DNA of 7,838 nt from Bacteroidota bacterium. GTDB lineage: Bacteria > Bacteroidota > Ignavibacteria > Ignavibacteriales > Ignavibacteriaceae. Below are positions 1 to 5,925 of the stretch, one piece after another. The translations under genes and the position numbers were made by a program. The stretch is from contig JAEXTR010000186.1 of NCBI GenBank assembly GCA_023406915.1, positions 1 through 7,838 of the forward strand, given 5' to 3'. A model generated the notes under the pieces. That model had not been told where the DNA came from and did not search any database. It was given only the letters and a program-made list of their open reading frames with translations. The first letter of the stretch is position 1. Each line of letters begins with the position of its first letter.

Positions 1-1763
1 ATGAACTGAAGAGTCAGTTTGATGATACAGAAGAAGCAGTATGGTGGAAATTCTGGGCGAGCACATTGCTGGACCGGGATAAGTTGAAAACAGACAAGGA
101 ACTGCTGGTGAAGTTTTACAGAAAGAATGGTTACCGCGATGCTGAAATAGTGGGAGATACGGTGATTCTTTCAAACAACAATAAAGATATTCATCTGGTC
201 GTGAAAGTGTATGAAGGTATGCAGTATAAGGTCAGGAATATCACCTGGCAGGGTAATACGATCTATACCGATGATGTGCTGCAGGAACGCCTCGATATGT
301 ATCCGGGAGATGTGTTTGATGTTGAGAAGTTTAATCAGAACCTGAGAGGTAATGAGAAGCAGAATGATATCGCTTCCCTGTATCTTGACAACGGTTATCT
401 GACTTTCAATGTACGTACGAATGAAACCACTATTGCTCCTGATTCTATTGATATTCAGATTCAGGTGTATGAAAATAATCAGTTTACTATTGGTAAAGTT
501 GATGTTACCGGGAACGATAAAACCAAGGATAAGGTCATTCGTCGTGAGTTGTATTCTATTCCGGGAGATTATTTTAACCGCGGAGCATTGCTGAGAAGTC
601 TTCAGCAGCTTGCGAACCTGCAGTTTTTTAATGTTGAAAAGTTGTACCAGAAGGGTGTGGACTATCAGCTTGGTAACGACAGTACGGTGAATATCACGTT
701 CCTGGTTGAAGAAAAATCAAGCGATTACCTGAATGCCTCGATCGGCTACAGTGGAAGCTTTGGTTTCAGCGGTGCAATTGGTGTTACGCTGACAAACTTT
801 TCAATTTCAGAACCGTTCCAGCTCGGAGCTGGACAGGTACTGAGTTTCAACTGGCAGTTTGGTGTCGGTAATCTGTATAGAACGTTTACTCTTGGATTCA
901 CTGAACCCTGGTTCCTTGATACCCCTACGCTGATTGGTTTTGAGCTCTTTTCAACCAGACAGCGGTACATTTATGACCTGAGCCAGTATGGCGGTACGGC
1001 TAGAGTCGGACGCAGACTCAGATGGCCTGATGATTACTTCTATGTACAGGGTACATTCCGGTATCAGAATAACGATGTTATTGATGGCGGCAATTTTTAC
1101 CGTACTGGTAAATCGGAACAATTTTCACTCGGAGCCACTATAACAAGAAAGAATGTTGATAATCCAATTTTCCCATCACTGGGTTCAAGTGTGTCTCTCG
1201 ATATGGAGATCAACGGCGGACCATTCCTGCCGGGTAATGTGGATTACTTCAAAATTGGCTTTAAAGCAGATTTTTACAGAAGACTGTTTAATTCAAACCG
1301 TGTTACTTTGTACCTGGGGTCAGAATTCGGATATATGGATGAACTGATCTCCGGAACACCGGTGAATCCGTTTGAATACTACTATATGGGCGGCAGCGGT
1401 TTGGTTATTGCAACCACATCTCTCCGCGGATATGATGACCGTACAGTAGGACCGCGTAATGAATTTGGTGATGTGATCGGTGGTAGGGTGAGTGCAAAAT
1501 TTGTTTCTGAGCTGCGGTTTGCAGTTTCGCTGGATCCGATTCCTTTGTACGTATTGGGGTTTGCCGAAGCAGGAAGAGTTTTTGAGTCAATCAAGACAAC
1601 AGATTTAATGAATCTGCGGAAATCAATTGGCGTTGGTGCGAGGATTTTAATCAATCCCATCGGTTTGATAGGGTTTGATGTTGGTTACGGTTTTGACCGG
1701 AAAGCGGTTGATGGAACTGATCCAAACTGGCAGTTCCACTTCCAGTTTGGTAAAGGATTTTAA
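1..1763 (+). CDS. bamA: BamA outer-membrane protein assembly factor, 5'-truncated
   Basis: BamA is the outer-membrane core of the BAM machine, which folds and inserts beta-barrel proteins. The frame is open from the first bases (codons from base 3), so the gene begins upstream; the TTG at base 66 is not the real start. About 586 residues are visible. Residues 1 to about 70 look like the end of a POTRA domain (NGYRDAEI). About 75-155 is a second POTRA (YKVRNITWQGN, later LDNGYLTF) and about 161-238 a third (FTIGKVDVTGN, SIPGDYFNRG). The beta-barrel follows, with the family motif FTEPWFLDTP, the loop-6 motif LRGYDDR (bases 1422-1442; the arginine is conserved in the Omp85 family) and a C-terminal phenylalanine (FQFGKGF), the usual beta-signal ending. 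The missing part should hold the signal peptide and first POTRA domains. Thirty-five bases separate it from the first OmpH gene, which fits one operon. Confidence 0.96.
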   Translation, partial: ELKSQFDDTEEAVWWKFWASTLLDRDKLKTDKELLVKFYRKNGYRDAEIVGDTVILSNNNKDIHLVVKVYEGMQYKVRNITWQGNTIYTDDVLQERLDMYPGDVFDVEKFNQNLRGNEKQNDIASLYLDNGYLTFNVRTNETTIAPDSIDIQIQVYENNQFTIGKVDVTGNDKTKDKVIRRELYSIPGDYFNRGALLRSLQQLANLQFFNVEKLYQKGVDYQLGNDSTVNITFLVEEKSSDYLNASIGYSGSFGFSGAIGVTLTNFSISEPFQLGAGQVLSFNWQFGVGNLYRTFTLGFTEPWFLDTPTLIGFELFSTRQRYIYDLSQYGGTARVGRRLRWPDDYFYVQGTFRYQNNDVIDGGNFYRTGKSEQFSLGATITRKNVDNPIFPSLGSSVSLDMEINGGPFLPGNVDYFKIGFKADFYRRLFNSNRVTLYLGSEFGYMDELISGTPVNPFEYYYMGGSGLVIATTSLRGYDDRTVGPRNEFGDVIGGRVSAKFVSELRFAVSLDPIPLYVLGFAEAGRVFESIKTTDLMNLRKSIGVGARILINPIGLIGFDVGYGFDRKAVDGTDPNWQFHFQFGKGF

Positions 1764-1785
1764 GAAAGTTTACTTCATCTAAATC

Positions 1786-1792
1786 AGAAAGG
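1786..1792 (+). promoter_or_regulatory. Shine-Dalgarno site supporting a TTG start
   Basis: AGAAAGG lies six bases before the TTG at 1799. No ATG in this frame is placed so that it would keep the whole signal peptide, so this site decides the unusual TTG start of the first OmpH gene. Confidence 0.65.
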
Positions 1793-1798
1793 TATACC

Positions 1799-2335
1799 TT
1801 GAAAAAGTATAGTTTAATTGCGTTGATCGTTGTTTTTATGTCTGTGATGGGATTTGCACAGAACGGCACTTCATCTTTAAAGGTTGGTTATGTGAATTCA
1901 GAAACAATCCTGAATCAGTATCCAGTTGCAATCAAGGCACAGGGTGAACTTGATGCGCTGGTTACATTATGGCAGGCACAACTTGACAGCATGGCTCAGG
2001 ACCTCGAAGCTGGAATCGAATCATATCAGAAGCAGGCAGCCACCATGCCACAGGCTAAGAAAGACGAAACACAGGCACAATTGGTGAAGAAACAGCAGGA
2101 TCTGGAAAACTTCAGAAAAGTTAAGTTCACACCAAATACCGGAGAAATTTATGCCGAACGTGCTAAGTTGATGCGTCCGATCATGGATAAAGTGTACGCT
2201 GCTATTGAAGCCGTATCAAAAGAAGAAGGAATGCAGTTTGTGTTTGATAAAGCTACCGATGCCTTCCTGCTGTATGCTGATGGTGCATTCGATGTGACCT
2301 TTAAGGTACTGGACAGACTGAAAAGAGGAAACTGA
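1799..2335 (+). CDS. OmpH/Skp-family periplasmic chaperone, first copy
   Basis: This 178-residue protein is of the OmpH/Skp family, trimeric periplasmic chaperones that carry unfolded outer-membrane proteins. It starts at TTG, supported by the well-spaced AGAAAGG site. Residues 1-20 form a signal peptide (KK, then a hydrophobic stretch ending GFA) with likely cleavage before Gln21. The mature protein opens with the family strand LKVGYVNSETIL (27-38). Residues about 45-108 are rich in Gln, Glu, Lys and Ala and should form the long coiled-coil tentacle. The protein closes with FVFDKATDAFLLYADGAFDV (147-166), matching the family ending. It aligns along its length with the next gene, and both carry a Trp at the start of the coiled coil (LWQ against EWQ). 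The family is clear. Whether it is the true functional Skp counterpart cannot be told, so no symbol is given. Confidence 0.9.
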   Translation: MKKYSLIALIVVFMSVMGFAQNGTSSLKVGYVNSETILNQYPVAIKAQGELDALVTLWQAQLDSMAQDLEAGIESYQKQAATMPQAKKDETQAQLVKKQQDLENFRKVKFTPNTGEIYAERAKLMRPIMDKVYAAIEAVSKEEGMQFVFDKATDAFLLYADGAFDVTFKVLDRLKRGN

Positions 2336-2353
2336 TTACAGTCTGACTTTTTT
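2314..2353 (+). terminator. Weak hairpin plus T-tract between the two OmpH genes
   Basis: CAGACTG (2314-2320) is perfectly complementary to CAGTCTG (2339-2345), with an 18-base loop that includes the stop codon at 2333-2335. Six T residues follow at 2348-2353. The large loop and 7-bp stem make it a weak intrinsic terminator at best. A partial terminator that lowers downstream transcription is possible, but so is chance. Confidence 0.3.
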
Positions 2354-2376
2354 CAAGCACAAAACAGGAATCATAT

Positions 2377-2889
2377 ATGAGAACGATGAGATTTTTGCTG
2401 CTGGGATTGATTCTGCTTGGAACGATTCCCTCACATGCACAATTGAAAATCGGCTATGTGGACTCAGATGCGATTATGAATACGCTGCCCGATGCACAGG
2501 ATGCTCGACAGCAGATTGATGCAATCGTACAGGAATGGCAGTCTGAGCTGAACAAAAAGCAGTCAGCCTGGAAAACTAAATATGATGACTACGAAAAGCG
2601 TAAGCTGATTATGTCTGAACAGCGGCGCTCTGAACTGGAATCTGAACTCATTACTATGGAACAGGAAATGGTTGCGTACCGGGAAAAGAAATTCGGTACA
2701 AACGGTGAGCTTTTCCAGAAGCAGGATGAGATAATGAAACCAGTACAGAATAAAGTATTCACCGCAGTACAGCAGGTCGCAAAGGATGAGGAACTCGACT
2801 TTGTGCTTGACCGTAGCGGCGGGGTATTGGTATTATACGCCAAGGAAGAATACGATATAACTAATAAAGTGCTGGAAAAATTGAAATAA
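2377..2889 (+). CDS. OmpH/Skp-family periplasmic chaperone, second copy
   Basis: This is a second OmpH/Skp-type chaperone of 170 residues. The ATG at 2377 has CAGGAA six bases upstream (2365-2370). An in-frame ATG three codons later (2386) would also leave a usable signal peptide. The signal peptide is MRTMRFLLLGLILL and following residues, with probable cleavage after SHA (residue 21). The mature part starts LKIGYVDSDAIM (23-34), continues as a charged coiled coil (about 44-107), and ends FVLDRSGGVLVLYAKEEYDI (142-161). Length and motif order match the upstream copy, but sequence similarity is only moderate, so the duplication is old. Paired OmpH genes after bamA are common in Bacteroidota and relatives. 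The stop overlaps the lpxD start as TAATG, one base shared, which favours translational coupling. Confidence 0.9.
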   Translation: MRTMRFLLLGLILLGTIPSHAQLKIGYVDSDAIMNTLPDAQDARQQIDAIVQEWQSELNKKQSAWKTKYDDYEKRKLIMSEQRRSELESELITMEQEMVAYREKKFGTNGELFQKQDEIMKPVQNKVFTAVQQVAKDEELDFVLDRSGGVLVLYAKEEYDITNKVLEKLK

Positions 2890-3947
2890 TGAAAATATCT
2901 GTAAATGAACTTGCAGAATTAACAGGTGCCGAAGTCCGTGGGGACTCCGGCACTTTTGTTTTTCAGGTAGCCCGTATTCAGGAAGCAAAATCCGGTGAAC
3001 TGGCAATGGTGTATCTTGAATCGTATGCGAAGCATATTGCTGGATCAGAGGCCTCGGTAATTTTAACTGCACCGCAGTGGTACTCCGAAAAACCCGGGAC
3101 AGTGTTTTTGCTTCACCCTCAGCCAAGGAAGGCTTTTCAGAAGATACTCGACACCTACTTCCAGAAGAGTCTTAAACTGGATGGAATAGACGCAAGTGCT
3201 TTTATCGATCCCACGGCAAAGCTTGGTGATGGTGTTGCAGTTGGGCGTAATGTTGTGATTGGTAAGAATGTTGTTATCGGTGACGGTAGCAAGATTTACC
3301 ATAACACTGTGATTGATGATGAGGTGACTATAGGAATAAACTGCTCAGTTTATCAGAATGTATCGATCCGGGAGAATAGTGTTATTGGCAACCGCGTTGT
3401 CATTCAGGCGGGTGCTGTTATTGGTGCTGACGGTTTCGGTTTTGAACCGGATGAAGAAGGAAAGTACTCCAAGATTGCACAGGTTGGCAATGTGGTACTG
3501 GAGGATGATGTTGAAATCGGTGCCAACACTACGGTTGATCGTGCGGCCTTGGGTTCAACCCTGGTGAAACGAGGTGCAAAGTTAGATAATCTCGTGATGA
3601 TTGCTCATAATGTTGAAATCGGTGAGCATACTGCCATTGCTGCCCAGGCAGGAATTTCAGGCAGTACAAAGGTGGGTAGACGCTGCATGATTGGCGGACA
3701 AGTTGGGATGGTTGGTCATATCAAAATAGGCGACGATGTGATGATCGGAGCTCAGGCGGGGATCAATTCTGATATCATGAAACCGGGGTTATACTCAGGT
3801 ACACCCGCCAGACTGACAAAAGAACTCTACAGGAATTATGTTAAGCTTAGCCATATAGACGATTACATTGCCCGCATCAGCAAGCTTGAACAAAAGCTGA
3901 AAGAGCTCGAGGAAAAGTTAGTTGTAGTAGAGCCAAATAAAGCTTAA
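2889..3947 (+). CDS. lpxD: UDP-3-O-acylglucosamine N-acyltransferase LpxD
   Basis: LpxD transfers the (R)-3-hydroxyacyl chain from acyl carrier protein to the amine of UDP-3-O-acylglucosamine, the third step of lipid A synthesis, in the cytoplasm. The protein is 352 residues; E. coli LpxD is 341. Residues 1 to about 100 are the N-terminal uridine-binding domain. About 103-295 form the left-handed beta-helix of hexapeptide repeats (VVIGKNVVIGDG, later CMIGGQVGMVGHIKIGDD). About 311-345 form a C-terminal helix. Family hallmarks are GADGFGF (179-185), ANTTVDRAALG (212-222) and IAHNVEIGEHT (238-248), where His240 matches the catalytic histidine of E. coli LpxD. The N-terminus aligns with E. coli LpxD from residue 1, supporting the ATG at 2889. 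No good ribosome site precedes it, so it probably relies on coupling to the upstream stop. lpxC, fabZ and lpxA, often nearby, do not follow here. Confidence 0.96.
   Translation: MKISVNELAELTGAEVRGDSGTFVFQVARIQEAKSGELAMVYLESYAKHIAGSEASVILTAPQWYSEKPGTVFLLHPQPRKAFQKILDTYFQKSLKLDGIDASAFIDPTAKLGDGVAVGRNVVIGKNVVIGDGSKIYHNTVIDDEVTIGINCSVYQNVSIRENSVIGNRVVIQAGAVIGADGFGFEPDEEGKYSKIAQVGNVVLEDDVEIGANTTVDRAALGSTLVKRGAKLDNLVMIAHNVEIGEHTAIAAQAGISGSTKVGRRCMIGGQVGMVGHIKIGDDVMIGAQAGINSDIMKPGLYSGTPARLTKELYRNYVKLSHIDDYIARISKLEQKLKELEEKLVVVEPNKA
2926..2963 (+). terminator. Terminator-like hairpin inside the start of lpxD
   Basis: The arms are GTGCCGAAGTCC (2926-2937) and GGACTCCGGCAC (2942-2953). Eleven of twelve positions pair, with one A-C mismatch at 2932/2947 and a four-base loop GTGG. 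TTTT, G and TTTTT follow at 2954-2963. This has every part of a strong Rho-independent terminator, yet lies in codons 13-25 of lpxD, in a region conserved as protein. It could act as a translation-sensitive attenuator, since ribosomes moving in from the coupled start would unfold it. The structure is seen in the sequence; the function is inferred. Confidence 0.5.
3944..3947. other. Palindromic TTAA giving the stop codons of both lpxD and truA
   Basis: Read on the + strand, bases 3945-3947 are the TAA of lpxD. Read on the - strand, 3946-3944 are the TAA of truA. The two convergent genes thus overlap by four bases with no intergenic space. I found no hairpin followed by a T-tract near the junction on either strand, so transcripts may run into each other. 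Confidence 0.9.
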
Positions 3948-4741
3948 GAGAGTGAATTCCTGAGAATGTTAAAAACAGGAACACCCGACGGAATTACATC
4001 ACCCTTATAATAGATTTTCTCCAGATATAATCCTGAAGGGGGAGCAGTAAGTTTTGCGGGAGTATCCGACGGTGCTTTGAGCAATTCACTAAAAACATCA
4101 GTCCGTAAATTCCCTCTGCCAACTTCTGTGAGCACTCCGGTGATCCTTCTCACCATCTTCCATAAAAAGTGCGATGCACAAATCCTGAAAACTATTAAAT
4201 CCCCCTGACGGGAGAGTTCAGCCGAATGGATATTTACAAGGGTTGACTTCTCGTCTTTGGCTTCGACTGCATTGGTGAATGATTTAAAATCATGAAAGCC
4301 AGTAATGGTATTGCAAGCCGCACTCATCTTCTCCACATCCAGTTGATCCTTAATCCACCAGACGAGTTCTTTCCCAAACGCTGTACGCCTCGTTGAAATA
4401 ACATAAAGGTAACTGCGGGCAATTGCATGGTGCCGGGCGTGAAAATTGGCTGCAACTTTCTCACATTGCAGGATTGACACAGAACTGGGAAGAAGATCGT
4501 TGATCTTCAATTGCAATACTTCGGGTGGAATAAATGATGGAGCTTCGAGGTGAGCAGTTTGACTTAGTGCGTGAACACCTGCATCAGTTCTGCCGCCACC
4601 CTGCACTACTATTTTTTCTGTATTAAAGATTTGCTTACATGCAGCAATGATACTGCCCTGGACAGTTTTCCCTGAAGCCTGAATCTGCCATCCACGGAAT
4701 TGTGTACCGTTGTATTCGATATCAAGGCGGTATTTAATCAT
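3944..4741 (-). CDS. truA: tRNA pseudouridine(38-40) synthase TruA
   Basis: TruA converts uridines 38, 39 and 40 in the tRNA anticodon stem-loop to pseudouridine, in the cytoplasm. The protein is 265 residues, the usual size. It shows YNGTQFRGWQ (10-19), the catalytic motif GGRTDAGVHA (49-58) with nucleophile Asp53, the conserved tyrosine of RSYLYVI (Tyr111), DFKSF (151-155), FLWKMVRRITGVLTEVGRG (192-210) and the closing LTAPPSGLYLEKIYY (231-245). It is the last gene of the queE-queD-truA run: its ATG overlaps the queD stop as ATGA. There is no Shine-Dalgarno site before it, so coupled translation is likely. It converges on lpxD with overlapping stops. Confidence 0.96.
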   Translation of the reverse strand: MIKYRLDIEYNGTQFRGWQIQASGKTVQGSIIAACKQIFNTEKIVVQGGGRTDAGVHALSQTAHLEAPSFIPPEVLQLKINDLLPSSVSILQCEKVAANFHARHHAIARSYLYVISTRRTAFGKELVWWIKDQLDVEKMSAACNTITGFHDFKSFTNAVEAKDEKSTLVNIHSAELSRQGDLIVFRICASHFLWKMVRRITGVLTEVGRGNLRTDVFSELLKAPSDTPAKLTAPPSGLYLEKIYYKGDVIPSGVPVFNILRNSLS

Positions 4742-5163
4742 ACGAGTGGATTCAGGTTGATACTGGCCTCAGCGTAAGAGTCAGTTGTTTCGTACACGCG
4801 CACTGCAACTTCATCAATGTTTCCGGGAAGACCAGCTGAAGAAATTTCCTGAAGCAGGTATTTGGCAATGTTCTCAACGGTTGAATGAAAATCAACGAGG
4901 ACTATTTTTGTTTCAAATCCCTTAAAAAGCCGTACTAGGTCTGTATCCTTTGTGCTTACCATGAATGAATGATCAAGCTTCTCAATAACCGGATTAATGA
5001 TCCGTTTCAGATCATAAAAATCGATGACCAATCCATGTTCATCTTCAGTACCACTAACGATGACTTGTAAACGGTAAGTGTGACCGTGGAGGTTAACACA
5101 TTTGCCTTTGTGGAAAGGAAGACGGTGTCCCATCTCCCAATGAAATTCTTTCGCTATCTTCAT
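4738..5163 (-). CDS. queD: 6-carboxy-5,6,7,8-tetrahydropterin synthase QueD
   Basis: QueD turns 7,8-dihydroneopterin triphosphate into 6-carboxytetrahydropterin, the first dedicated step towards preQ0 and queuosine. The protein is 141 residues and belongs to the PTPS fold family. Zinc ligands are His13 (in MGHRLPF) and His26 and His28 (in NLHGHTY). Cys22, four residues before the HGH pair, is the cysteine position expected of QueD. The catalytic His65 (LDHSFM) and substrate-binding Glu125 (VYETTDS) are present, as is the helix motif STVENIAKYL (94-103). A eukaryote-type PTPS making 6-pyruvoyl-tetrahydropterin is the other option, but the CxxxHGH spacing and the queE neighbour favour QueD. The start overlaps the queE stop by one base (TAATG), and the truA start overlaps its own stop. 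Confidence 0.93.
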   Translation of the reverse strand: MKIAKEFHWEMGHRLPFHKGKCVNLHGHTYRLQVIVSGTEDEHGLVIDFYDLKRIINPVIEKLDHSFMVSTKDTDLVRLFKGFETKIVLVDFHSTVENIAKYLLQEISSAGLPGNIDEVAVRVYETTDSYAEASINLNPLV

Positions 5164-5801
5164 TATACTCCTCGCTCTTCCGGCTTCCAGATGAATTTAT
5201 GCATCTGGAGCTGGAAACGTACATTCAATTTATCTTTTAGTATCAATGCAACTAATCTCTTGGGGTCATATTGACTGAACACTGTCGAAAAGAGCAGGAT
5301 ACATTTCTTCTGTAGATCGTACTTTTCAATCTGTTCTTTACACCACTCATAATCTTCATCTGACCCGATTACAAATTTAATTTCATCCGTTGGCTTTATG
5401 TGCTCAAGATTGCTGTAGAGATTCTTCTTCATCATACGGCTGCTGGGGCATTTAATGTCCATGATGATCTTTACTCTGGGATCAATATCCTGAATAGGTA
5501 GACTTCCCCCAGTCTCAAGCATTACCGCGTAACCGAGATCGCATAGCTGCTTCATAAGAGGCAGCGACTCCTTTTGCACAAGTGGTTCACCACCAGTAAG
5601 CTCAACGAGATTGTTGCCAAGTTCTTTTACACGGGCAAGAATCTCATCAAACTCCATATCCTTACCCTCGTAGAACGCATACTCTGTATCACAGTAGGAA
5701 CAGCGCAGATTACAGTAGGTAAGCCGGATGAAGGTGCAGGGTAATCCTGCCAGGGTGCTTTCACCCTGTATCGATTCGTAAATCTCGTTGATCTTTAACA
5801 T
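5163..5801 (-). CDS. queE: 7-carboxy-7-deazaguanine synthase QueE (radical SAM)
   Basis: QueE is a radical SAM enzyme that rearranges 6-carboxytetrahydropterin, the QueD product, into 7-carboxy-7-deazaguanine, the precursor of preQ0 and queuosine. From the ATG at 5801 the protein is 212 residues, near the family length. It opens LKINEIYESIQGES (2-15), the typical QueE N-terminus. The cluster motif is Cys30-x3-Cys34-x2-Cys37 (CNLRCSYCD), followed by ELTGGEPL (67-74) for SAM binding and DIKCPSS (115-121). The C-terminus RFQLQMHKFIWKPEERGV is a family signature. The frame stays open upstream to a TTG at 5861, but those 20 codons match nothing in the family, so the ATG is preferred. No Shine-Dalgarno site precedes the ATG. 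It is first in the queE-queD-truA operon; queC, queF and folE are not in the window. Confidence 0.95.
   Translation of the reverse strand: MLKINEIYESIQGESTLAGLPCTFIRLTYCNLRCSYCDTEYAFYEGKDMEFDEILARVKELGNNLVELTGGEPLVQKESLPLMKQLCDLGYAVMLETGGSLPIQDIDPRVKIIMDIKCPSSRMMKKNLYSNLEHIKPTDEIKFVIGSDEDYEWCKEQIEKYDLQKKCILLFSTVFSQYDPKRLVALILKDKLNVRFQLQMHKFIWKPEERGV
5168..5173 (-). promoter_or_regulatory. Ribosome binding site of queD inside the end of queE
   Basis: On the - strand GAGGAG lies four bases before the queD ATG and is encoded by the last sense codons of queE. It is the strongest Shine-Dalgarno match in the operon and confirms the overlapping start. Confidence 0.65.
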
Positions 5802-5827
5802 TAAGGACAGAAATTGGAAATTTGTAA

Positions 5828-5846
5828 TACCAAATAAACATTGGTA
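5828..5846. repeat. Operator-like inverted repeat in the divergent intergenic region
   Basis: TACCAA (5828-5833) and TTGGTA (5841-5846) are perfect reverse complements with a seven-base spacer, 19 bp overall. The left arm touches the candidate queE -10 box, and the right arm is the candidate -35 box of the aminotransferase gene. A dimeric regulator bound here could control both directions. As RNA in the queE leader it could also form a small 6-bp hairpin. Confidence 0.35.
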
Positions 5847-5861
5847 AAATCTTAAAATCAA
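5833..5861 (-). promoter_or_regulatory. Candidate promoter for queE-queD-truA
   Basis: On the - strand TTGATT (5861-5856) is separated by 17 bases from TTTATT (5838-5833). Each hexamer matches the sigma-70 consensus at four of six positions. The leader to the queE ATG would be about 30 bases. AT-rich DNA yields such matches by chance, and Bacteroidota promoters differ from this consensus. Confidence 0.25.
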
Positions 5862-5869
5862 TGTATATT
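5841..5869 (+). promoter_or_regulatory. Candidate promoter for the aminotransferase gene
   Basis: TTGGTA (5841-5846; four of six to TTGACA), a 17-base spacer, then TATATT (5864-5869; five of six to TATAAT). This would give a leader of roughly 50 bases before the ATG at 5926. It is the best consensus match in the intergenic region, but the setting is AT-rich. Confidence 0.35.
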
Positions 5870-5892
5870 TCTGTTTAGGTCATTTTTGTAAA

Positions 5893-5909
5893 TTGTGAAT
5901 ATTCAACAA
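5893..5909. repeat. Palindrome in the leader of the aminotransferase gene
   Basis: TGAATATTCA (5896-5905) is a perfect 10-bp palindrome. It is flanked by TTG on the left and, one base further out, CAA on the right, giving an imperfect 17-bp symmetry. It sits 20 bases before the start codon and could be a regulator site; chance is also plausible. Confidence 0.25.
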
Positions 5910-5925
5910 ATAAAACGGTAAAAAC

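Noticed and set aside
746..1660. Open frames on the - strand within bamA
   Set aside because: They lie opposite a well-conserved BamA reading frame, have no recognisable protein motifs, and are shadows of its codon pattern.
3957..3981. TTCCTG/CAGGAA hairpin near the end of truA as a terminator for lpxD or truA
   Set aside because: The 6-bp stem has a 13-base loop and no T-tract follows on either strand.
4492..4508. Perfect 7-bp inverted repeat GAAGATC-GTT-GATCTTC inside truA
   Set aside because: It lies within conserved-length coding sequence with no T-tract or other regulatory context, so it is probably chance.
5802..5861. Longer QueE starting at the TTG at 5861
   Set aside because: The 20 extra codons overlap the candidate promoter region and match nothing in QueE proteins, whereas the ATG at 5801 gives the canonical N-terminus.
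5802..5880. preQ1 riboswitch in the queE leader
   Set aside because: The leader is AT-rich and short. It lacks the C-rich loop and the adenine-rich tail expected of a preQ1 aptamer; only a small 6-bp hairpin is visible.
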